Shown here one piece after another: positions 1 through 5,737 of a stretch of DNA of 5,737 nt; the first letter of the stretch is position 1, and every line of letters begins with the position of its first letter. Position numbers and translations under genes: made by a program. Origin of the DNA: DAOSVX01 sp964440405 (GTDB lineage: Bacteria; Bacillota_I; Bacilli_A; RF39; UBA660); the NCBI GenBank assembly GCA_964440405.1, contig CAYTSB010000051.1:1-5737 (forward strand). Direction: 5' to 3'. Below the pieces are notes generated by a model. It was not told the DNA's origin, did no database searches, and was given only the letters and a program-made list of their open reading frames with translations.

Positions 1-551
1 GACCATACTCTTTGGTTACGCAACAACCACTTGGTGGTAAAGCACAGTTTGGTGGTCAAAGATTTGGTGAAATGGAAGTTTGGGCTTTATATGCGTATGG
101 TGCAGCTCATATCTTACAAGAAATCTTAACTGTTAAATCTGATGATGTCATTGGTAGAGTTAAAGTTTATGAAGCTTTAGTTAAAGGTAAAATAATTAAC
201 CAGGCTGGAGTTCCAGAAAGCTTTAGAGTTCTTATTAAAGAATTCCAAGCTTTAGGACTTGATATTCAGATAATTGATCAAAATAATAATACTATAGAAC
301 TAAAAGATTTAGAAGAAGAAGAAGGGAAGGAAGACACAATCAGCATTGCTGAAATAGACAACAAAACTGGTGAAGTAAAAGGATCTGATGAAGAGCTTTC
401 TCTTGAAAAAGAAGAACCTAACGAAGAAAAAGAAGAGCCCAGCGAAGAAAAAGAAGAGCTTGATGAGGAAGAGGAAGAAGATATTTCGTTAGATGATATG
501 GAATATGATGAGACAAAAGATTTAGATTTAGAGGGGGATGATATTCTATGA
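1..551 (+). CDS. rpoB: RNA polymerase subunit beta, 3' end (partial)
   Basis: This is the C-terminal end of the beta subunit of DNA-dependent RNA polymerase, a cytoplasmic core enzyme component. The 5' part lies outside the window; whole codons begin at base 3, giving 182 residues before TGA at 549-551. The first stretch reads PYSLVTQQPLGGKAQFGGQR, followed by FGEMEVWAL and LTVKSDD, the near-invariant C-terminal block of bacterial RpoB that packs against the beta' N-terminus and helps form the clamp base. PESFRVLIKE and LGLDIQIID mark where E. coli beta ends. About 90 further residues follow, roughly half Asp or Glu, with an EEKEEP-type repeat near the middle. Other Bacillota RpoB proteins also have acidic tails, but this one looks long. 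The TTG at 12 is an internal Leu codon, not a start. The gene overlaps rpoC by four bases. Confidence 0.98.
   Translation, partial: PYSLVTQQPLGGKAQFGGQRFGEMEVWALYAYGAAHILQEILTVKSDDVIGRVKVYEALVKGKIINQAGVPESFRVLIKEFQALGLDIQIIDQNNNTIELKDLEEEEGKEDTISIAEIDNKTGEVKGSDEELSLEKEEPNEEKEEPSEEKEELDEEEEEDISLDDMEYDETKDLDLEGDDIL
417..458 (+). repeat. 21-bp in-frame tandem repeat in the rpoB tail
   Basis: Two adjacent 21-base units (417-437 and 438-458) encode PNEEKEE and PSEEKEE. They differ at only three bases, all within the first two codons; the last 16 bases are identical. A degenerate third copy (LDEEEEE) follows from 459, and LEKEE just before resembles a partial copy. The repeat preserves frame, so copy-number change would lengthen or shorten the acidic tail by seven residues without disrupting rpoB. 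Seen directly in the sequence; variation between strains is inference. Confidence 0.85.
531..537 (+). promoter_or_regulatory. Ribosome binding site of rpoC, inside rpoB
   Basis: GAGGGGG lies ten bases before the ATG at 548 and thirteen before the second ATG at 551. It is the only purine-rich G cluster in the area. The spacing favours 548 as the start, although the adjacent in-frame ATG could also be used. Since the site lies within the last rpoB codons and the start overlaps the rpoB stop, translational coupling of beta and beta' is likely. Confidence 0.7.
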
Positions 552-3500
552 TGGAAGTAAATAATTTTAAAGGAATCAAAATTGGAATTGCTTCTCCTGA
601 TAAAATTAGAAGTTGGTCATATGGTGAAATAAAAAAGCCTGAAACAATTAACTATCGTACTCTAAGGCCAGAAAGAGATGGCTTATTCTGTGAAAAGATT
701 TTTGGTCCAACCAAGGACTTTGAGTGTTCTTGTGGTAAATATAAACGTTTAAGATATAAAAATGTTATTTGTGATCGTTGTGGGGTAGAAGTAACTCGTT
801 CAAAGGTCCGTCGTGAAAGAATGGGACATATTGAACTGGCTTCTCCTTGCTCACACATTTGGTTCTTTAAAGGTGTACCATCTAAGATGGGGTTAATTTT
901 AGATATGTCACCAAGAGATCTTGAGGAAATATTATATTATGTTAGTTATGTTGTTTTAGATAAGGGAACAGCTCCTTTAGAGAAAAAACAAACTCTATCA
1001 GATAGAGAATATCGCCAGTATTATGAAAAATATGGCAATAGTTTTAAGGTTGGCATGGGTGCTGAATCTATTAAAATTTTATTAAAAGAAGTAAATATTG
1101 AACAAGAAATAAAAAACTTAAAAAAAGAATTGGAAGATGTGACTGGTCAAAAAAGAATTCGTTTAGTTAAAAGACTGGATTGTTTAGTTGCACTCCAAGA
1201 ATCAGGCAACCGTCCTGAATGGATGATATTAGATGTTTTACCAGTTATTCCACCTGAACTTCGTCCAATGATTCAGTTAGATGGTGGACGTTTTGCAACA
1301 AGTGATTTAAATGATTTATATCGTCGTATTATTAATCGTAATAATCGTTTAAAAAAATTGTTGGAACTTGGTGCTCCTACTATCATTGTTCAAAACGAAA
1401 AAAGAATGCTTCAAGAAGCAGTTGATTCATTATTTGACAATGGTCGTCGTGGTAGAAGTGTAACAGCTGCTGGAAACAGACCATTAAAGTCACTATCTAG
1501 TATGTTAAAAGGAAAACAAGGCCGTTTTCGTCAGAACTTATTAGGTAAAAGAGTTGACTATTCAGGTCGTTCAGTTATCGTTGTTGGACCAAATTTAAAA
1601 ATGTATCAGTGTGGTATTCCTAAAGAAATGGCTTTAGAATTATTCAAGCCACACGTTATTCATGGCTTGACCGAAAAAGGTTTGGCTCATAATATTAAAG
1701 GGGCTAAAAAATTAATTGAAAATCAAGATCCATGTGTTTGGGATATCGTTGAAGATGTAATTACTGAGCATCCAGTTTTATTAAACCGAGCTCCGACCTT
1801 ACATCGTTTAGGTATTCAGGCTTTTGAACCAAAACTTATTGGTGGTAAGGCAATTAGACTACATCCACTTGTCTGTACAGGTTTTAATGCCGATTTTGAT
1901 GGCGACCAAATGGCTGTCCATGTTCCGCTTTCTGAAGAAGCGAAAGCAGAAGCTAGAATTTTAATGTTAAGTGCTAACAATATTCTAGACCCAAAACAAG
2001 GTAAACCAATTGTTACTCCAAGCCATGACATGGTTTTAGGTAACTATTATTTAACAATAGAGAAAAAAGATTTACCTAATGAAGGAAAAGCTTATCGTAA
2101 TAGTAATGAAGCTATTATGGACTATAAAAGAGGCAATGTTACATTACATACAAGAATAATTGTTCCTGTAAAATCATTTAAATATAAAATATTTATTGAG
2201 GAAGTTAAAGATGCTTATCTGATAACCACTCCCGGTAAATTAATATTTAATGAAATTTTACCAGACTCATTCCCATATATTAATGAACCAACTAAAGAAA
2301 ATATTGAAGGAATTACTCCTAATAAATATTTCTTGAAGATGGGAACTGATATTAAAAAAACTATTCAGGAATTGCCAACTGTTAGTCCGTTTGTTAAAAG
2401 GACTTTACAAGAAATAATTGCTCAAATATTTAAAAGATATCGTACAACTGAAACATCATTAATGCTTGATAAATTAAAGGATTTAGGATTTAAATATTCG
2501 ACAATTGCCGGAATTACTGTTTCAGCAAGTGATGTTATTGTTAGTGAAAAGAAAACTGAAATAATTGCTCAGAGCAAAGAAGATGTTGATAAAATAAATA
2601 AACAGTTTGCTAGAGGTTTAATTACTGAAAAAGAAAGATTTAGTAAAGTTGTTGATATTTGGAACAACGCTACTGAAAAAGTTAAAGCTGAATTAAAAGA
2701 AATATCTGAAAAAAATAGTGATAATCCACTATTTATGATGATGAATTCTGGAGCTCGTGGCTCAGTTGGTCAGTTTACCCAACTTTCTGGAATGCGTGGT
2801 TTGATGGCCAAACCTAATTTACAACCAGTTGAAATTCCGATTATTTCATCATTTAAAGATGGTCTTACTGTATCAGAGTTCTTTATTAGTACTCATGGTG
2901 CCAGAAAAGGTAGTGCCGATACGGCTTTAAGAACTGCTGATTCAGGATATTTGACTAGAAGATTAGTTGATGTCAGTCAAGATATTATTGTTAAAGAAAA
3001 TGACTGTGGTAGTATTGCTTCATTAACGGTAAGAGATTTTATAGATGAAAAGGGTGGCGCTGTCTTAGAAGGTTTATACGATCGTATACTAGGAAGATTT
3101 ACTGCTAAAAAGGTAATTAATCCTGATACTAAAGAAGTAATTATTGATAAAAATGAGTTAATTACTGAAAACATTGCATCTAAAATAGTTAAAGCTGGTA
3201 TTAAAGAAATTGATATCAGATCAGTCTTAACCTGTAAAACAGTTAATGGTGTTTGCCAAAAGTGTTATGGTACTAACCTTGCTACCGGTAATATTGTTGA
3301 AACCGGTGAAGCAGTCGGTATTATGGCAGCACAATCAATTGGCGAACCTGGTACTCAGCTAACCATGAGAACTTTCCACTCTGGAGGTATTGCTTCAGGA
3401 GAAGATATTACTCAAGGTTTACCAAGAGTTGAAGAGCTATTTGAAGCTCGTATTCCTAAAGGAAAAGCTACTATTTCAGAAATAGAAGGCAAAGTAGATA

Positions 3501-4186
3501 AAATAGAAGAAGCCAATGGTAAATATAAAATAATTGTTCTTAATGATGTTGAAGCTAGAGAACATGTAACTAATTATGGTATTAAGGTTAAAGTTGAAAT
3601 TGGTGATAAAGTATTCGCTGGTGACAGGTTAACTGAAGGGGCAATCAGTCCTAAAGAATTGTTAGCAGTAACCGATCCAATCACTGTTCAAGAATATATT
3701 TTAAAAGAAATTCAAAAAGTTTATAAAAGTCAAGGTGTTGATATTTCAGATAAACATATTGAAGTTATTGTTAGAAGAATGATTTCTAAAATGAAAATTG
3801 TTGACGGAGGAGATACTGATTTGGTTCCAGGATTGACTATTTCATTAAGAGAATTTACTGAAAGAAATAAACCATATATCCTAAAAGGAAAAATACCAGC
3901 AATTGGTAGACCAGTAATGCTAGGTATTACTAAATCCTCATTAGAAACAGATTCATTCTTATCAGCTGCTTCATTCCAAGAAACAACCAGAGTGTTGACT
4001 GAAGCTTCACTTAGAGGTAAGGTTGATATGTTACGAGGATTAAAAGAAAATGTTATTTTAGGTAAATTAATTCCTGCAGGAACTGGTGCTAAACAGTATA
4101 ACGATATTAATATTGAACTAGAAAAACAATTCCTAAGTGATGAACCTAGTGAGATATTAGAAGAACAATTAATGGATAATAAATAA
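548..4186 (+). CDS. rpoC: RNA polymerase subunit beta'
   Basis: Beta' is the largest core subunit of DNA-dependent RNA polymerase and carries the catalytic magnesium site. The N-terminal zinc ribbon uses C60, C62, C75 and C78. The sigma-binding clamp helices lie around residues 255-300, and the lid, rudder and switch region around 310-348 includes GKRVDYSGRSVIVVGP. The active-site motif NADFDGDQM is at 447-455, with D449, D451 and D453 binding magnesium. The second zinc site uses C820, C896, C903 and C906. The bridge helix is near 781-812 and the trigger loop near 920-947, with M940, R941 and H944 matching the residues that contact the incoming nucleotide. The trigger loop continues directly, without the large SI3 insertion of E. 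coli. The length of 1212 fits Bacillota (B. subtilis about 1200). ATG at 548 overlaps the rpoB stop as ATGA; the second ATG at 551 would remove one residue. The stop is TAA. All key residues are present, so the gene looks functional. Confidence 0.99.
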   Translation: MMEVNNFKGIKIGIASPDKIRSWSYGEIKKPETINYRTLRPERDGLFCEKIFGPTKDFECSCGKYKRLRYKNVICDRCGVEVTRSKVRRERMGHIELASPCSHIWFFKGVPSKMGLILDMSPRDLEEILYYVSYVVLDKGTAPLEKKQTLSDREYRQYYEKYGNSFKVGMGAESIKILLKEVNIEQEIKNLKKELEDVTGQKRIRLVKRLDCLVALQESGNRPEWMILDVLPVIPPELRPMIQLDGGRFATSDLNDLYRRIINRNNRLKKLLELGAPTIIVQNEKRMLQEAVDSLFDNGRRGRSVTAAGNRPLKSLSSMLKGKQGRFRQNLLGKRVDYSGRSVIVVGPNLKMYQCGIPKEMALELFKPHVIHGLTEKGLAHNIKGAKKLIENQDPCVWDIVEDVITEHPVLLNRAPTLHRLGIQAFEPKLIGGKAIRLHPLVCTGFNADFDGDQMAVHVPLSEEAKAEARILMLSANNILDPKQGKPIVTPSHDMVLGNYYLTIEKKDLPNEGKAYRNSNEAIMDYKRGNVTLHTRIIVPVKSFKYKIFIEEVKDAYLITTPGKLIFNEILPDSFPYINEPTKENIEGITPNKYFLKMGTDIKKTIQELPTVSPFVKRTLQEIIAQIFKRYRTTETSLMLDKLKDLGFKYSTIAGITVSASDVIVSEKKTEIIAQSKEDVDKINKQFARGLITEKERFSKVVDIWNNATEKVKAELKEISEKNSDNPLFMMMNSGARGSVGQFTQLSGMRGLMAKPNLQPVEIPIISSFKDGLTVSEFFISTHGARKGSADTALRTADSGYLTRRLVDVSQDIIVKENDCGSIASLTVRDFIDEKGGAVLEGLYDRILGRFTAKKVINPDTKEVIIDKNELITENIASKIVKAGIKEIDIRSVLTCKTVNGVCQKCYGTNLATGNIVETGEAVGIMAAQSIGEPGTQLTMRTFHSGGIASGEDITQGLPRVEELFEARIPKGKATISEIEGKVDKIEEANGKYKIIVLNDVEAREHVTNYGIKVKVEIGDKVFAGDRLTEGAISPKELLAVTDPITVQEYILKEIQKVYKSQGVDISDKHIEVIVRRMISKMKIVDGGDTDLVPGLTISLREFTERNKPYILKGKIPAIGRPVMLGITKSSLETDSFLSAASFQETTRVLTEASLRGKVDMLRGLKENVILGKLIPAGTGAKQYNDINIELEKQFLSDEPSEILEEQLMDNK

Positions 4187-4210
4187 GAGATGAAAATCTC
4201 TTTTTATTTT
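4187..4210 (+). terminator. Rho-independent terminator after rpoC
   Basis: GAGAT (4187-4191) pairs perfectly with ATCTC (4196-4200) around a GAAA loop of the stable GNRA type, and TTTTTATTTT follows directly. The hairpin begins at the base after the rpoC stop; the A residues of TAA can pair with the first T residues to lengthen the stem by two pairs. The stem is short and AT-rich, so termination may be partial. It would separate rpoBC from the genes downstream. Confidence 0.8.
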
Positions 4211-4218
4211 AAAAATAA

Positions 4219-4249
4219 ACAAAAAGCATGGCAATAACATGTTTTTTGT
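4219..4249 (+). repeat. Inverted repeat: operator or second terminator-like hairpin
   Basis: CAAAAAGCATG (4220-4230) and CATGTTTTTTG (4238-4248) are inverted copies separated by the seven bases GCAATAA. Ten of eleven positions are Watson-Crick pairs and the eleventh is G-T, a wobble pair in RNA; A4219-T4249 adds another pair. As RNA this gives an A-tract, a short GCAUG/CAUGU stem and a U-tract, the shape of a weak terminator that could act in either direction. As DNA, the arms overlap the proposed -35 element and the -35/-10 spacer of the next promoter, where a dimeric repressor could bind. It does not match CIRCE or any operator I recognise. Confidence 0.6.
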
Positions 4250-4257
4250 GTTAGAAT
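4228..4257 (+). promoter_or_regulatory. Probable housekeeping sigma promoter of the downstream unit
   Basis: TAGAAT (4252-4257) matches the -10 consensus at five of six bases and has TG one base upstream (4249-4250), giving an extended -10 element. ATGGCA (4228-4233), 18 bases before it, matches four of six -35 bases. Transcription would begin near 4264, leaving a leader of about 18 bases before the ATG at 4282. TAAAAT at 4258-4263 is an alternative -10 box but lacks the TG extension. AT-rich sequence yields such boxes by chance; the extended -10, the upstream terminator and the position before a gene are the supporting points. Confidence 0.5.
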
Positions 4258-4281
4258 TAAAATAGAAAGTAGAGTGATTTT

Positions 4282-4653
4282 ATGCCAAGAGAATATTTTG
4301 ATGAAGAAATGTATGCTGCTTATGAAGAATTAGTTGATCGTTTAGAAATTCCGGTTAAAAGAATTAAACAAAAACACAACTTGGACTTTTCTGATTTAAA
4401 GTTTTTATTGCATAATGTTATTAATTATCTATCAAATATTAATTTAGCAGCTTTAGAGCCAGAATTTGCTGGTGATAATTTATATTTTGATATTTTAGAA
4501 GAATTGCATCATAAAACTAAAAATATTCTTATGAAAGTAATGGAAAAGCATAATTTAAGTCCCGAAGTAGTTATATTATTAACTGATGAGATGTTTAACC
4601 AAATGATTGAAAATGATGAAAATAATAAAAAAGCAACTAGAAAAGTAGTATAA
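4282..4653 (+). CDS. Hypothetical 123-residue cytosolic helical protein
   Basis: I do not recognise this protein. It is 123 residues, with no signal peptide, membrane segment, cysteine or obvious catalytic motif. It looks mainly alpha-helical: an acidic amphipathic start (residues 5-22), a basic stretch VKRIKQKH (25-32), a central helix with regular Leu/Ile/Val spacing (38-56), two further helical stretches (68-90 and 94-111), and a polar, Asn- and Lys-rich tail (110-123). This suits a small adaptor or regulator but is not diagnostic. ATG at 4282 is preceded by GAGTG (4272-4276), a weak Shine-Dalgarno match five bases upstream. The gene ends in tandem TAA TAA stops (4651-4656), five bases of gap before the lipid kinase start, so the two are probably co-transcribed. 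Codon use resembles its neighbours. It is long for a chance ORF and well placed, so I consider it real. Confidence 0.8.
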   Translation: MPREYFDEEMYAAYEELVDRLEIPVKRIKQKHNLDFSDLKFLLHNVINYLSNINLAALEPEFAGDNLYFDILEELHHKTKNILMKVMEKHNLSPEVVILLTDEMFNQMIENDENNKKATRKVV

Positions 4654-4658
4654 TAATC

Positions 4659-5552
4659 ATGAAAAAGTGTAATATTATTTGTAATCGATATGGTGGTCAT
4701 GGGATAAGTGATCTTAATTTAGAGAAAATAGTAAAAATTTTAGATGAATATAATTATCAAACGATTATTAATTTTACTATGGGACCCAAAGACGCTACTA
4801 GAATTATGAAAACTTTAGAAAATTGTGATTTAGTTTTATCTATAGGCGGTGATGGTACTTTTAGTGAAACTATTGCTGGTAATATTGCAAGAACAAAACC
4901 AATTTTACAATCGCATCTACCTAATGGAACAACTAATGATATTGCTAGTATCTATGGAATGAATAAACAATTGATTCCTAATTTAAAAGCCATTTTAGAA
5001 GGTAAAATAATGGAAATAGATGTTCCAACTATTAATGATATTCCCTTTATTTATGTTTGTGGTTTTGGTAAATTTTTAAATATTCCTTATGAAACTCCTC
5101 AAGAACTGAAAAAAAATTTAGGACGCTTAAGTTATCTTATTTATGGTTTTAAAGATTTTTTTAATAAATTAAAATCTTACAGTTTAAAATATACAGTAGA
5201 TGGTAAAACTCATAAGACAAAGGCAACTATTTGTATAATATCTAATTCAACAAGTGTAGCTGGATTTAGAAATTTTTATAAAAATATAGATTTAAATGAT
5301 AGTAAATTTGAAGTAGCAATGATTAATTCTAAAACAAGGCAGCATTTATTTAATACCATGATTGAACTTGTTTTAGGTGGGGTAGATAATGTTAAAGATG
5401 TTATTAAATTTTCAGCTAACAAATTAGAAATTGAATTTGATGATATTCTAGATAAGAAATGGGATGTTGATGGTGAAAAATTAGGTTTAGAGAGCAAAAA
5501 ATATAGTATTGAATCTAAACATAAAATAAGTTTATTGATTCCAAAAAATTGA
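4659..5552 (+). CDS. Diacylglycerol kinase family lipid kinase (DgkB/YegS-like)
   Basis: A soluble lipid kinase expected to act at the inner face of the membrane, transferring ATP phosphate to diacylglycerol or a related lipid. In B. subtilis and S. aureus the relative DgkB recycles diacylglycerol released by lipoteichoic acid synthesis. The N-terminal strand NIICNRYGG (5-13) is followed by the nucleotide-binding GGDGTFSE (63-70), with Ser where most members have Asn, and by PNGTTND (88-94), the counterpart of the usual P.GT.ND loop. The C-terminal domain shows CGFG (134-137), YETP (144-147), GRLSYL (155-160), NSTSVAGF (196-203) and DGE (271-273), whose Asp is the proposed general base. At 297 residues it is close to the usual 290-315. 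The start fits the fold, but no clear Shine-Dalgarno precedes it, so it may depend on coupling to the upstream gene. The stop is TGA. The family is secure; dgkB identity and substrate are inferred. Confidence 0.9.
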   Translation: MKKCNIICNRYGGHGISDLNLEKIVKILDEYNYQTIINFTMGPKDATRIMKTLENCDLVLSIGGDGTFSETIAGNIARTKPILQSHLPNGTTNDIASIYGMNKQLIPNLKAILEGKIMEIDVPTINDIPFIYVCGFGKFLNIPYETPQELKKNLGRLSYLIYGFKDFFNKLKSYSLKYTVDGKTHKTKATICIISNSTSVAGFRNFYKNIDLNDSKFEVAMINSKTRQHLFNTMIELVLGGVDNVKDVIKFSANKLEIEFDDILDKKWDVDGEKLGLESKKYSIESKHKISLLIPKN

Positions 5553-5564
5553 TATCATTAAACT

Positions 5565-5571
5565 AGGATGG
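5565..5571 (+). promoter_or_regulatory. Ribosome binding site choosing the start at 5580
   Basis: AGGATGG lies eight bases before ATG 5580. The site contains an in-frame ATG of its own (5568), which would add MDSI to the protein but has no ribosome binding site upstream; an in-frame TAA at 5559-5561 rules out any start further upstream. The spacing therefore favours 5580. Confidence 0.6.
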
Positions 5572-5579
5572 ATAGTATT

Positions 5580-5737
5580 ATGACAAAGAAAACAAAAGTA
5601 ATATTAATAACAATAATTATATTTTTACTGGGAGCAGTAGGATTTATAACTTACTCCTGGTTTTATCCTAATGAAATATTAGGCAATGTAACAAATAATG
5701 TTATGGTTTTAAATACGACCGACTACGGAACAATAAC
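5580..5737 (+). CDS. Membrane-anchored protein, 5' end (partial, unknown function)
   Basis: An open frame of 52 full codons runs off the window edge. The N-terminus is MTKKTK, basic, followed by one long hydrophobic segment at about residues 7-25 (VILITIIIFLLGAVGFITY), then a polar region, SWFYPNEILGNVTNN and onward. By the positive-inside rule the N-terminus is cytoplasmic and the rest is exported, either as a signal anchor or a signal peptide. There is no lipobox cysteine near the end of the segment, which argues against a lipoprotein. The gap to the lipid kinase is 27 bases with no terminator, so it probably belongs to the same transcript. The segment is rich in ATA isoleucine codons, as expected of an Ile-rich helix in this AT-rich genome. 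Function cannot be stated from this fragment. Confidence 0.75.
   Translation, partial: MTKKTKVILITIIIFLLGAVGFITYSWFYPNEILGNVTNNVMVLNTTDYGTI

Noticed and set aside
12..14. TTG at 12 as a start of a short separate gene
   Set aside because: The frame is open upstream to the window edge and the residues before it (PYS) continue the RpoB signature, so it is an internal Leu codon.
652..858. Minus-strand open frame of 68 codons within rpoC
   Set aside because: It lies opposite the highly conserved zinc-ribbon region of rpoC and its translation shows no family features; an antisense shadow.
1816..2031. Minus-strand open frame of 71 codons within rpoC
   Set aside because: It lies opposite the catalytic NADFDGD region, whose conservation explains the open frame.
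2977..3174. Minus-strand open frame of 65 codons within rpoC
   Set aside because: Antisense to conserved rpoC coding sequence, with no ribosome binding site or recognisable product.
4201..4220. T-rich then A-rich stretch as a separate palindrome
   Set aside because: Pairing is only AT with a mismatch or bulge and is explained by the terminator U-tract followed by AT-rich spacer.
4509..4700. Minus-strand open frame of 63 codons across the small gene and the lipid kinase start
   Set aside because: The hydrophobic appearance comes from reading AT-rich coding sequence in reverse; it overlaps two better-supported genes.
5276..5497. Minus-strand open frame of 73 codons within the lipid kinase
   Set aside because: Antisense to the conserved C-terminal kinase domain, including the DGE motif; a shadow.
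5535..5563. Possible promoter (TTGATT ... TTAAAC) before the final partial gene
   Set aside because: The -10 match is poor and such boxes are common in this composition; read-through from the lipid kinase is simpler.

Overview
The window is AT-rich (about one third GC by eye) and all genes lie on the + strand. The RNA polymerase sequences resemble low-GC Bacillota, most likely a Bacilli lineage in the Erysipelotrichia / RF39 / Mollicutes-related area: the beta' subunit is 1212 residues with no large trigger-loop insertion, and beta has an extended acidic C-terminal tail. I cannot place it more finely. TGA terminates both rpoB and the lipid kinase gene, and every tryptophan codon I checked is TGG, so the standard bacterial code applies rather than the TGA=Trp code of Mycoplasma and Spiroplasma.

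Layout. Positions 1-551 are the 3' end of rpoB, ending in a glutamate-rich tail with a short in-frame tandem repeat. rpoC starts inside the rpoB stop (ATGA overlap) and runs from 548 to 4186. A compact intrinsic terminator begins at the base after the rpoC stop. The rest of the short gap to 4281 holds a near-perfect inverted repeat and a probable promoter that overlap each other. A second transcription unit follows: a 123-residue protein I do not recognise (4282-4653), a DgkB/YegS-type lipid kinase (4659-5552) five bases later, and after 27 bases the 5' end of a gene for a membrane-anchored protein cut off by the window edge (5580-5737).

How the genes relate. rpoB and rpoC encode the two catalytic subunits of RNA polymerase and are translationally coupled. 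In many Bacillota rpoC is followed by the str genes (a small L7Ae-like protein, rpsL, rpsG, fusA, tuf). Here that order is broken, and transcription appears to stop after rpoC and restart for an envelope or lipid-related group. The lipid kinase probably phosphorylates diacylglycerol or a similar lipid at the inner membrane face.

No defence system, mobile element, CRISPR array, tRNA or rRNA is visible, and I see no strong evidence of an undescribed system. The points most worth a second look are the repeat-bearing acidic RpoB tail, the inverted repeat across the promoter after rpoC, and the unrecognised 123-residue gene coupled to the lipid kinase.
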